Assembly (NCBI GenBank): GCA_009774155.1
Contig: VSNE01000066.1
Coordinates: forward strand, 1 to 10,588
DNA: 10,588 nucleotides
Source of the DNA: Lachnospiraceae bacterium
Lineage (GTDB): Bacteria > Bacillota > Clostridia > Lachnospirales > Lachnospiraceae
Direction: 5' to 3'
The translations under genes were made by a program, and so were the position numbers. Positions within the stretch are counted from its first letter, which is position 1. The number at the start of each line of letters is the position of its first letter. The notes beneath the pieces are model-generated. The model was not told the origin of the DNA, searched no databases, and was given only the letters and a program-made list of their open reading frames with translations. Of this stretch, positions 1 to 6,368 are shown one piece after another.

Positions 1-54
1 GCCTTCGGCTATATCCTTCCCACTACCGGGCGGATTTGGGACTTTAACCCTTAA
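1..54 (+). CDS. Possible 3' end of an upstream gene (17 codons and a stop)
   Basis: From base 1 the first frame reads AFGYILPTTGRIWDFNP and stops at a TAA at 52-54. The stretch is compositionally plausible for a protein C-terminus. It is followed within about 30 bases by a hairpin and an intrinsic terminator reading in the same direction, which is what one expects after a plus-strand gene. The fragment is too short to assign a family, and I do not recognise it. It could equally be non-coding sequence that happens to be open for 54 bases. Confidence 0.35.
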   Translation, partial: AFGYILPTTGRIWDFNP

Positions 55-59
55 GAAAC

Positions 60-77
60 GTGCGCCGCCGGGCGCAC
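60..77. other. GC-rich perfect hairpin after the upstream gene
   Basis: GTGCGCC (60-66) and GGCGCAC (71-77) form a perfect 7-bp stem around the 4-base loop GCCG. It is followed by an A-rich rather than T-rich run, so it is not itself a plus-strand intrinsic terminator. It may stabilise the 3' end of the upstream transcript or slow polymerase before the terminator at 84-123. Its right arm contains the 9-mer CGGGCGCAC, which recurs inside the terminator at 8735-8777. Confidence 0.5.
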
Positions 78-83
78 AAAAAT

Positions 84-123
84 AAAAACCGTTCACTGTC
101 CGAATCCAGCGAACGGTTTTTTT
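84..123 (+). terminator. Strong intrinsic terminator of the upstream gene
   Basis: AAAAACCGTTC (84-94) pairs with GAACGG followed by seven T residues (111-123). The stem continues inward with CTG (96-98) against CAG (107-109), after one A-C mismatch, around an 8-base loop. The T run gives the classic rho-independent signature. The A run on the left side (84-88, with more A at 78-82) means it could also act on the minus strand. It isolates the chaperone unit starting at 202 from upstream transcription. Confidence 0.88.
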
Positions 124-144
124 CTATTCAACGGGGAAGAAAAG

Positions 145-153
145 TGATATACT
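145..153 (+). promoter_or_regulatory. Candidate extended -10 promoter for the TPR/Hsp70 unit
   Basis: TGA followed by TATACT (148-153) matches the extended -10 form TGN-TATAAT. The hexamer at the usual -35 distance (125-130, TATTCA) is poor, as is common for extended -10 promoters. Predicted transcription start is near 160, leaving a leader of about 40 bases. It lies after the terminator at 84-123 and before the ATG at 202. Assignment is by eye only. Confidence 0.5.
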
Positions 154-201
154 GTCATAGAGACATTGTGACAGGAAACTGAAAGGGGCGGATATAGAGA
201 A

Positions 202-3200
202 ATGGAAAAGGAATTGGTATGCCATATACTGGGAATCCGTGAACTGAAGGATGAGCAGGGCATAAAAGCAGCCTATATGAAGAAGTTGAAAACGACGAAT
301 CCGGAGGATGACCCGGAAGGCTTCCGAAAACTTCGCAAGGCTTATGAACAGGCTCTGGAGCTGCTCGGTTCCTCAGAGGAGGGGGAAGAAAAGGAAAAAA
401 CAGAACTGGATCTTTGGATTGACAGAATAGATGCCGTATATCGGGATTACCGAAGCCGCGGGGACGAAGAGGCATGGAAAGAACTGCTGTCAGATTCTGT
501 GTGCCGGAATCTGGATACCTCGCTGGATGCCAGGGACGCAGTGCTGAATTATCTTCTGTCTCATTTTTATCTGCCGAAGGAAATCTGGCGGCTCCTGGAT
601 GAAGAATTCCAGCTCACTGACGATTATGAGGAGCTGAAGGAACGATATCCGGAGGATTTTCTGGATTATGTAAGGCATTATACACAGAATGATTATTTTA
701 TTGATTTTGGAAAATTCCGTTTGAGGGATGAGTCTGTACAGATAACGGATGTGAATGTGGACGAATATATCCGCGCCTACATAGATATGAAAGGGCTGTG
801 CGACCGGGATGAATTTGATCAGGCGGAGGAAAAATTAGAAGAGCTTTCTGCATATGGGGTCTGGTATCCATGGGAGGATGTGGAACGGATGCGCCTTGCC
901 GAAGCAAGAGGTTCCATGAAGGAGGCTGCAGAGCTTGCGGATCTGCTTGCCGCGGGATGTCTGGAGACACTGTCCTCCTGTCCTGAAGGAGCTGAGCCTG
1001 GGGGCGATGTAGTATATATCCTTCCTAAAGCGGCAAACGTAAAATGGAATGAAGGGGATAAAGAGACTGCTTTTTCCTGGTGGCGCCTGGTGCCGGATGC
1101 CTATGAGTCAAAAATCGGAATGATAAAATATTATCTCCAAAGCGGGGAAACCGCGGAAAAGGCAAAGGATATCGCGCTGGATATATGGGAGCAGGACGGC
1201 TCCAGCCAGAGGGTGGATGAGTACGTTCATCAGGCCAACGCTCTGCTGCTGGAGCGTTATGAGAGAGAGCTCAGAGAGCTTAAGTCCGAGGAGGAGAGGT
1301 CCGCTGTCCTTCTGGAGACTGCCTGGTGCCGGTATCAGAATAAGGAGGCCGAGGAGTCAATCCGTATTCTGGACGATATTGTTCCGCATGAGGAGATTTA
1401 TTACAGCTATCATAATCTGAAGGGGCGCGTTCTGGCGGCATTGGGCCGCAACCAGGAGGCTGTCCGGGAGCTGAAAATATGGCTGTCTCTGATTCTTGAG
1501 ACTGTGGATGACGGCAGCGAGGAGGCGGGGAAGCGTCTGCGCAGAAAAGGAACCGCTTATCTGATGCTCGGCTTCTGCCTGTCCAGGGAAAAGGAGTATG
1601 ATGAGGCGGTCGAGATGCTAAAGCATGCAGAGGAAGAGCTGTCTGATATATCGGAACGGCTCAGCGCCATGAATACGCTGGCGGAAACTTATATTGACAT
1701 GGAAGCATATGAGAAGGCGGTAGATACATGTGATCAGATTCTAAGCCGGGAGAGCCAGTACTATCCGGCGTATGTGAACCGCCAGGAAGCATATTACCAG
1801 ATGCAGAATGGGCAGGGGGTTGTGAATGATTATTACAGCGCCATAGAGATTTATGCAGGCTATTACAAACCCTATCTGCTGGCTCTGAAGGTGTTTTTTT
1901 TCTGTCATCAGTATGAGGATGCAAAAGGGGTTTTGGATCGGGCAAAGGAGAATCAGGCAGAGTTTTCCGATGAGATGAAGCTTTATCAGGTGAAGGTGCT
2001 CAGAAATCTGGCAGAGAGCGCCGAGGACCGGGAGGAAGCAAAACAGATTCTGCGGGAGATAAAGAAGTCGTTAGACAGGAATGAGACGGATCTGGAGGAT
2101 CTTTCGGAACTGGAATATGAGCTGGCGCTGCTGTATTGGGACGACGATCGCCTGGATGACGCGCTTACCTGTCTGAAGGCGGCTATCCGGAAAAATCCGT
2201 CCAGACTGCAGTACTTTATGGTGAAGGGCGAAATTCTGAGGCAGAAGGGACAGTTCCGGGAGGCATTGAAGGCATATGAAGTGGCAAAAGAGGATTATGA
2301 TGAAGAAGCCAGCTTCTATTATGGGGTAGGATGCTGCTATCAGGCCGCATATGAAGAAGAAAAGGCGCTTGCATATTTCCTGAAGGCGGCTGAACGGGAC
2401 GATAAATATCGGGATGTAAATGAAAAAATCGCAGATATTTATATGGACAGGTACGAGAGAGGGTGCAATCCGGAAGACTTCGGGAATGCCATCCGTTATG
2501 TGAATCAGGAGGTAGAGAACTGGGAGGGGTGCTACACCTATGTGCACCGGGGACTGATGTATATGGAGGCCATGAGGCTTACAGAGGCAATCGCTGATTT
2601 TGAGAAAGCGCTGACCTATGTTCCGGATGACTGGGCCGCCTATAATAATATGGGATACTGCTATAAACATAAAAAGGAATTTGACGCAGGTATCCGGATG
2701 TATGAGAAGTCTCTGGAGGCGCTTCAGAAGACAAAGGATAGGAGAGTGCTTCCTTACAGCAACATGGCGGACTGCTACGAGCTGAAGGGGGATTTCGGGA
2801 ATGCCATTGAATGCTATAAAAAGGATCTGGAATGGTATCCGGACCGGATTGCATTTTATCAGGAAATCGGAGATCTGTATTTTTATCAGGGCGATTATAA
2901 AAGTGCAATAAAATTTTATGAAACGGCAGGCTGTAAATGGAAGGACAAGGAATATCTGCTGAAAATAGGAGATGTGTATTTTGTCCAGGGCAGAAACATA
3001 AAGGCAAAGAGTATGTATAAAAAAGCGCTGCAGGTATCTGCGGCAGGCCCGGATTCGTATCAGCGGCATACGGACTATGCATATCGTCTGCTCAGCCTGT
3101 TTGCCGATTATCTGGGAGCAATTACGGTTCTGCAGAAAGCCAATCAGAAGCTGGAGCTCGGATGGCAGGCGTCCGATGAGGACTGTGCGAGAAATGAGCT

Positions 3201-3612
3201 GTATCAGGCCAGGGCATATTATCTGCTCGGCCGACCGGAGGAGGCGGCCGGGCATGCGGCGCGGGCAAAGGAGCTGTATCTGGCGGAGGCGCATTCGGAA
3301 GAAGATTATCTGCGGTATCCGGCATACCGGCCGCTTCATCTTTCCAGAATCGGAGAGTGCTATTTATATATGGGAGAAGCAGAGAAGGCCTGGGAGCTGT
3401 TTGGGCAGATGGAGAACGGGTACCGGTGCAAACACTGCCGGAACATAAGGTGCTATGAAAAGTACCGGAATCTGGGGCTTTATTATCTGGGTTTAAGCAG
3501 AGACAGGAAGAAAGAAGCGCTGGAAAATTATGAGAAGGCTCTGGAAATCCGGCCGTATGACCTGGAGCTTAAGGAAATGGTGAAAAAACTACGTAAGGAG
3601 TTGGGAAAATAA
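202..3612 (+). CDS. J-domain-like, multi-TPR co-chaperone (HPD replaced by NPE)
   Basis: A 1136-residue protein with no signal peptide or membrane segment seen, so probably cytosolic. Residues about 1-55 resemble a J-domain: helix II (IKAAYMKKLK), then NPE at 33-35, exactly where DnaJ has HPD, then a helix III-like FRKLRKAYEQAL. Residues about 60-350 are acidic and helical without clear repeats. From about 360 onward come many TPR-like helical pairs, clearest near 488-521, 636-736, 778-945 and 1085-1120. A cysteine cluster C1076-x2-C1079-x4-C1084 precedes the last repeat. AAAGGGG at 182-188 is the likely Shine-Dalgarno, with a rather long 13-base gap to the ATG. The stop codon directly abuts the Hsp70 start, so this is probably the co-chaperone or substrate-binding adaptor for that Hsp70. 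The J-domain call rests on pattern and context. Loss of the HPD histidine leaves ATPase stimulation uncertain, and the substrate is unknown. Confidence 0.85.
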   Translation: MEKELVCHILGIRELKDEQGIKAAYMKKLKTTNPEDDPEGFRKLRKAYEQALELLGSSEEGEEKEKTELDLWIDRIDAVYRDYRSRGDEEAWKELLSDSVCRNLDTSLDARDAVLNYLLSHFYLPKEIWRLLDEEFQLTDDYEELKERYPEDFLDYVRHYTQNDYFIDFGKFRLRDESVQITDVNVDEYIRAYIDMKGLCDRDEFDQAEEKLEELSAYGVWYPWEDVERMRLAEARGSMKEAAELADLLAAGCLETLSSCPEGAEPGGDVVYILPKAANVKWNEGDKETAFSWWRLVPDAYESKIGMIKYYLQSGETAEKAKDIALDIWEQDGSSQRVDEYVHQANALLLERYERELRELKSEEERSAVLLETAWCRYQNKEAEESIRILDDIVPHEEIYYSYHNLKGRVLAALGRNQEAVRELKIWLSLILETVDDGSEEAGKRLRRKGTAYLMLGFCLSREKEYDEAVEMLKHAEEELSDISERLSAMNTLAETYIDMEAYEKAVDTCDQILSRESQYYPAYVNRQEAYYQMQNGQGVVNDYYSAIEIYAGYYKPYLLALKVFFFCHQYEDAKGVLDRAKENQAEFSDEMKLYQVKVLRNLAESAEDREEAKQILREIKKSLDRNETDLEDLSELEYELALLYWDDDRLDDALTCLKAAIRKNPSRLQYFMVKGEILRQKGQFREALKAYEVAKEDYDEEASFYYGVGCCYQAAYEEEKALAYFLKAAERDDKYRDVNEKIADIYMDRYERGCNPEDFGNAIRYVNQEVENWEGCYTYVHRGLMYMEAMRLTEAIADFEKALTYVPDDWAAYNNMGYCYKHKKEFDAGIRMYEKSLEALQKTKDRRVLPYSNMADCYELKGDFGNAIECYKKDLEWYPDRIAFYQEIGDLYFYQGDYKSAIKFYETAGCKWKDKEYLLKIGDVYFVQGRNIKAKSMYKKALQVSAAGPDSYQRHTDYAYRLLSLFADYLGAITVLQKANQKLELGWQASDEDCARNELYQARAYYLLGRPEEAAGHAARAKELYLAEAHSEEDYLRYPAYRPLHLSRIGECYLYMGEAEKAWELFGQMENGYRCKHCRNIRCYEKYRNLGLYYLGLSRDRKKEALENYEKALEIRPYDLELKEMVKKLRKELGK

Positions 3613-5307
3613 ATGATAGTAGGAATTGATCTTGGGACAACAAACAGTCTCATAGCATATTATACGGAGGACGGGCCGAAGATTATTCCGAACCGTCTTG
3701 GAAAGCCGATGACCCCGTCGGTGGTGAGCATTGATGAGGAGGGGCAGATTTTTGTAGGGGAGTCCGCTATGGAGAGGATGCTGCTCTATCCGGACAGCGG
3801 GGCATCTTTGTTCAAGCGCAGTATGGGGAGCAATAAAAAATTTGCTCTCGGAGAGAAATCCTTCACAGCGGAGGAGCTGTCCTCCTTTGTACTGCGGTTT
3901 CTGAAGGAGGATGCAGAAAGCTATCTGGGCGAGCAGGTGACGGAGGCAGTGATCAGTGTGCCGGCTTATTTTAATGATGCCAGAAGGCGGGCTACGAAGC
4001 GGGCGGGAGAACTGGCCGGCCTGAAGGTGGAACGGATTATCAGCGAGCCTACGGCAGCAGCCATTGCCTATGGGCTGTGGCAGCAGAAGGAGCAGGCAAG
4101 ATTTCTGGTTTTTGACCTTGGAGGAGGAACCTTTGACGTGTCGATTCTGGAGCTGTATGATACGATCCTGGAGGTACACGCGGTGGCCGGAGACAACTTT
4201 CTTGGAGGAGAGGATTTCACGGCTGTACTGGAGAAAATGTTTTATGAAAAGTTCCCGGAAATTAATCGGTTTTCCTTAAGCGAGAAGGTATGCAAACATA
4301 TTCGGAAGCAGGCGGAGCTGTGCAAGATTGGCCTGGGGGAATCCCGGACTTCGGTTATGAAATGTAACATTAACGGAGAGGAATATTCCTTCACAGTGGA
4401 ATATTCTGATTATGAAGAGGCCTGTGAGGAGCTTCTGGAGCGGATTCGCCAGCCTGTGAAGCGGAGCCTGAAGGATGCGCATATCCGTCTGACCGATATA
4501 GATAAGGTGGTGCTGGTGGGCGGTGCGACCAAGTCTCCGGTTATCAGAAGATTTGCGGGAAAGCTTTTCCATATGATACCGGATACGAATATGAATCCGG
4601 ATGAGACTGTGGCTTTGGGCGCCGCAATCCAGGCTGCCATGAAGGAACGAAAGGAGGGCATCCGGGAGGTTATTCTGACCGATGTCTGCCCCTTTACACT
4701 GGGAACAGAAGTGGTCCGGGAGTATGCGGAGCACCGTTTTGAGGACGGGGTATTTCTTCCGATTATTGAGAGAAATACAGTCATTCCGGCGAGCCGGACA
4801 GACAGACTCTATACGGTCAGGGATAACCAGACGAAGATTAGGGTTCATGTGCTGCAGGGGGAAAGCCGCTTTGCGGTGAATAATCTGTCGCTGGGAGAAC
4901 TGTTTATCGAGGTGCCGCCCGGAAAGGCCGGCGAGGAGGCTGTGGATGTAACCTATACCTATGATATCAATTCCATTCTTGAGGTGGAGGTCAAGGTAGT
5001 ATCCAGCGGCAAAAAGATCCGTCAGGTATTCAAGGATCGGAATCTGGATATGAGTGAAGAGGAGATAGAGGAACGCCTGGAGACATTGTCATATCTGAAA
5101 ATCCATCCGCGGGAGAAGGAAGAAAATAAGTTTCTTCTGCTTCGCGGCGAAAGAATTTATGAGGAAAGTCTGGGGCTGAAGCGCGCTCAGGTGGAGCAGG
5201 TTCTCCGGAAGTTTGAGCGGGCGCTGGACTCCTATGATCCGGAACAGATTGCAAAGACAAAGCGGGAGCTGATTGAATTTTTAGAAAATCTGGACGAGTG
5301 GGAGTAA
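3613..5307 (+). CDS. hscC: HscC-like Hsp70 chaperone
   Basis: A cytosolic Hsp70 ATPase of 564 residues, well short of a typical DnaK (about 610-640) and close to HscC proteins. The nucleotide-binding domain is complete: phosphate-1 loop GIDLGTTNS at 4-12, ISVPAYF at 114-120, SEPTAAAIAYG at 144-154, phosphate-2 VFDLGGGTFDVS at 166-177 and the adenosine motif LVGGATKSP at 301-309. The interdomain linker region (about 352-360, VILTDVCPF) keeps the hydrophobic-Asp pattern of Hsp70 but not the exact DnaK sequence. A beta substrate-binding domain spans about 360-485. The helical lid is short (about 490-564) and ends in DEWE without a long disordered tail. AAGGAG (3595-3600) lies inside the previous gene, 12 bases before the ATG, and stop and start codons are back to back (TAA-ATG), suggesting translational coupling with the TPR protein. 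No grpE or dnaJ is nearby. HscC rather than DnaK is inferred from length, short lid and partner gene. Confidence 0.93.
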   Translation: MIVGIDLGTTNSLIAYYTEDGPKIIPNRLGKPMTPSVVSIDEEGQIFVGESAMERMLLYPDSGASLFKRSMGSNKKFALGEKSFTAEELSSFVLRFLKEDAESYLGEQVTEAVISVPAYFNDARRRATKRAGELAGLKVERIISEPTAAAIAYGLWQQKEQARFLVFDLGGGTFDVSILELYDTILEVHAVAGDNFLGGEDFTAVLEKMFYEKFPEINRFSLSEKVCKHIRKQAELCKIGLGESRTSVMKCNINGEEYSFTVEYSDYEEACEELLERIRQPVKRSLKDAHIRLTDIDKVVLVGGATKSPVIRRFAGKLFHMIPDTNMNPDETVALGAAIQAAMKERKEGIREVILTDVCPFTLGTEVVREYAEHRFEDGVFLPIIERNTVIPASRTDRLYTVRDNQTKIRVHVLQGESRFAVNNLSLGELFIEVPPGKAGEEAVDVTYTYDINSILEVEVKVVSSGKKIRQVFKDRNLDMSEEEIEERLETLSYLKIHPREKEENKFLLLRGERIYEESLGLKRAQVEQVLRKFERALDSYDPEQIAKTKRELIEFLENLDEWE

Positions 5308-5321
5308 AGACGCCTTCATTA

Positions 5322-5350
5322 TTGTAATCCATATTTGGATTGGGTATAAT
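5322..5350 (+). promoter_or_regulatory. Sigma-A promoter of the rfbD-methyltransferase-editing unit
   Basis: TTGTAA at 5322-5327 and TATAAT at 5345-5350 are separated by exactly 17 bases, close to the housekeeping consensus. Predicted start is near 5357, giving a leader of about 50 bases before the ATG at 5407. The -35 box begins 15 bases after the Hsp70 stop codon. I see no intrinsic terminator between the two units, so some readthrough from the chaperone unit is possible. Confidence 0.8.
5326..5341. promoter_or_regulatory. Palindrome in the promoter spacer, possible operator
   Basis: AATCCA (5326-5331), four bases TATT, and TGGATT (5336-5341) form a perfect 6-4-6 inverted repeat. It overlaps the end of the -35 box and fills most of the spacer up to the -10 box. 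A symmetrical site there is a typical position for a repressor dimer. It has no T run behind it and so does not look like a terminator. The regulator is unknown, and a chance 6-bp palindrome in AT-rich DNA cannot be excluded. Confidence 0.4.
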
Positions 5351-5406
5351 AATTCAAAAGAAAAAGCGGTAATCGCTGAACCTACAGTATATAAAGGAGC
5401 GGAATC

Positions 5407-6348
5407 ATGAAAGTGTTAGTAACAGGAGTAGGCGGGCAGCTTGGACATGATGTGATGAACGAGCTGGCGAAGAGAGGCCATGAGGGAGTCGGTTCAGGCC
5501 TTGCGCCAACCTACAGCGGGGCCGCAGACGGCACTGCTGTGACAACGATGCCATATATAAGAATGGACATTACGGATAAAATTTCTGTGGATGAGATTAT
5601 TTCCAGGGAGGAGCCGGATGCGGTGATTCACTGTGCGGCATGGACGGCGGTGGATATGGCAGAGGAGGAGGACAAGATTGAAAGGGTCCGTATGGTCAAT
5701 GCGGCAGGAACCGAAAATATTTCGCTTGCATGTAAGAAGATAGGCTGTAAGATGCTTTATCTGTCTACGGACTATGTGTTTGACGGAGAGGGAAGCAGTC
5801 CATGGGAGCCGGACTGCAAGGATTACAATCCTTTGAATGTCTATGGTGAGACAAAGCTGGAAGGGGAGCTGGCAGTTGCCAATAATGTAGAAAAGCATTT
5901 TATCGTCCGTACCGCGTGGGTATTCGGAGTGAACGGAAAGAACTTTATCAGGACTATGCTGAATCTGGGCAAGACCCATGATACGATCTCCGTGGTCAAC
6001 GACCAGATTGGAACTCTGACCTATACCTATGATCTGGCAAGACTTCTGGTTGACATGATTGAGACCGAGAAATATGGTTACTATCATGCCACCAATGAGG
6101 GCGGCTATGTAAGCTGGTACGATATTGCAGAAGAGATTTTCCGTCAGGCGGCGGAGCTGGGGCATACGGAGTACAGCCCCGGACGGGTGGAGGTCCGCTC
6201 CGTGACAACTGCGCAGTACGGGGCTTCAAAGGCCAGAAGGCCGTTTAATTCCCGGCTGGATAAAAGTAAGCTGAAAGAAAATGGATTTGAGCTGCTGCCG
6301 GACTGGAAGGACGCGCTGAACAGATATCTCAGGGAGATCGAATTTTAA
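5407..6348 (+). CDS. rfbD: dTDP-4-dehydrorhamnose reductase (RfbD/RmlD type)
   Basis: An extended short-chain dehydrogenase/reductase of 313 residues. RfbD reduces dTDP-4-dehydro-L-rhamnose with NAD(P)H to dTDP-L-rhamnose, the donor for cell-surface polysaccharides. The Rossmann glycine motif G7-x2-G10-x2-G13 sits at the N-terminus. STDYVF at 120-125 carries the conserved Thr region, and the catalytic pair Y136-x3-K140 (YGETK) follows. RTAWVFG (158-164), HATN (217-220) and the C-terminal RRPFNSRLD (277-285) are family motifs. Residues about 25-50 form a slightly longer Gly/Ala/Thr-rich stretch than in compact RfbDs, which accounts for the length. GGAG at 5396-5399 with a 7-base gap fixes the start. 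It is the first gene of its unit. The usual partners rfbA, rfbB and rfbC are not in the window, so a related SDR substrate cannot be fully excluded. Confidence 0.93.
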   Translation: MKVLVTGVGGQLGHDVMNELAKRGHEGVGSGLAPTYSGAADGTAVTTMPYIRMDITDKISVDEIISREEPDAVIHCAAWTAVDMAEEEDKIERVRMVNAAGTENISLACKKIGCKMLYLSTDYVFDGEGSSPWEPDCKDYNPLNVYGETKLEGELAVANNVEKHFIVRTAWVFGVNGKNFIRTMLNLGKTHDTISVVNDQIGTLTYTYDLARLLVDMIETEKYGYYHATNEGGYVSWYDIAEEIFRQAAELGHTEYSPGRVEVRSVTTAQYGASKARRPFNSRLDKSKLKENGFELLPDWKDALNRYLREIEF

Positions 6349-6368
6349 GATGGCGAAGGGATAATACA

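Noticed and set aside
2071..3339. Long open frame (422 codons) on the minus strand inside the TPR gene
   Set aside because: It lies wholly antisense to a gene with clear TPR repeats, its translation is rich in Ile, Arg, Cys and Leu without any recognisable motif, and no Shine-Dalgarno or promoter supports it. The open frame follows from the sense-strand codon bias.
4276..4848. Minus-strand open frames inside the Hsp70 gene
   Set aside because: The sense strand encodes conserved Hsp70 motifs here, while the antisense translation shows no domain and no initiation signals.
3613..5307. Housekeeping DnaK
   Set aside because: The protein is some 50-80 residues shorter, with a short lid and a different linker, and has no hrcA, grpE or dnaJ beside it. 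Its partner is a TPR protein instead.
5365..5377. Short hairpin AGCG-GTAAT-CGCT in the rfbD leader
   Set aside because: Only 4 bp of stem, expected by chance, and not positioned to mask the ribosome binding site at 5396-5399.
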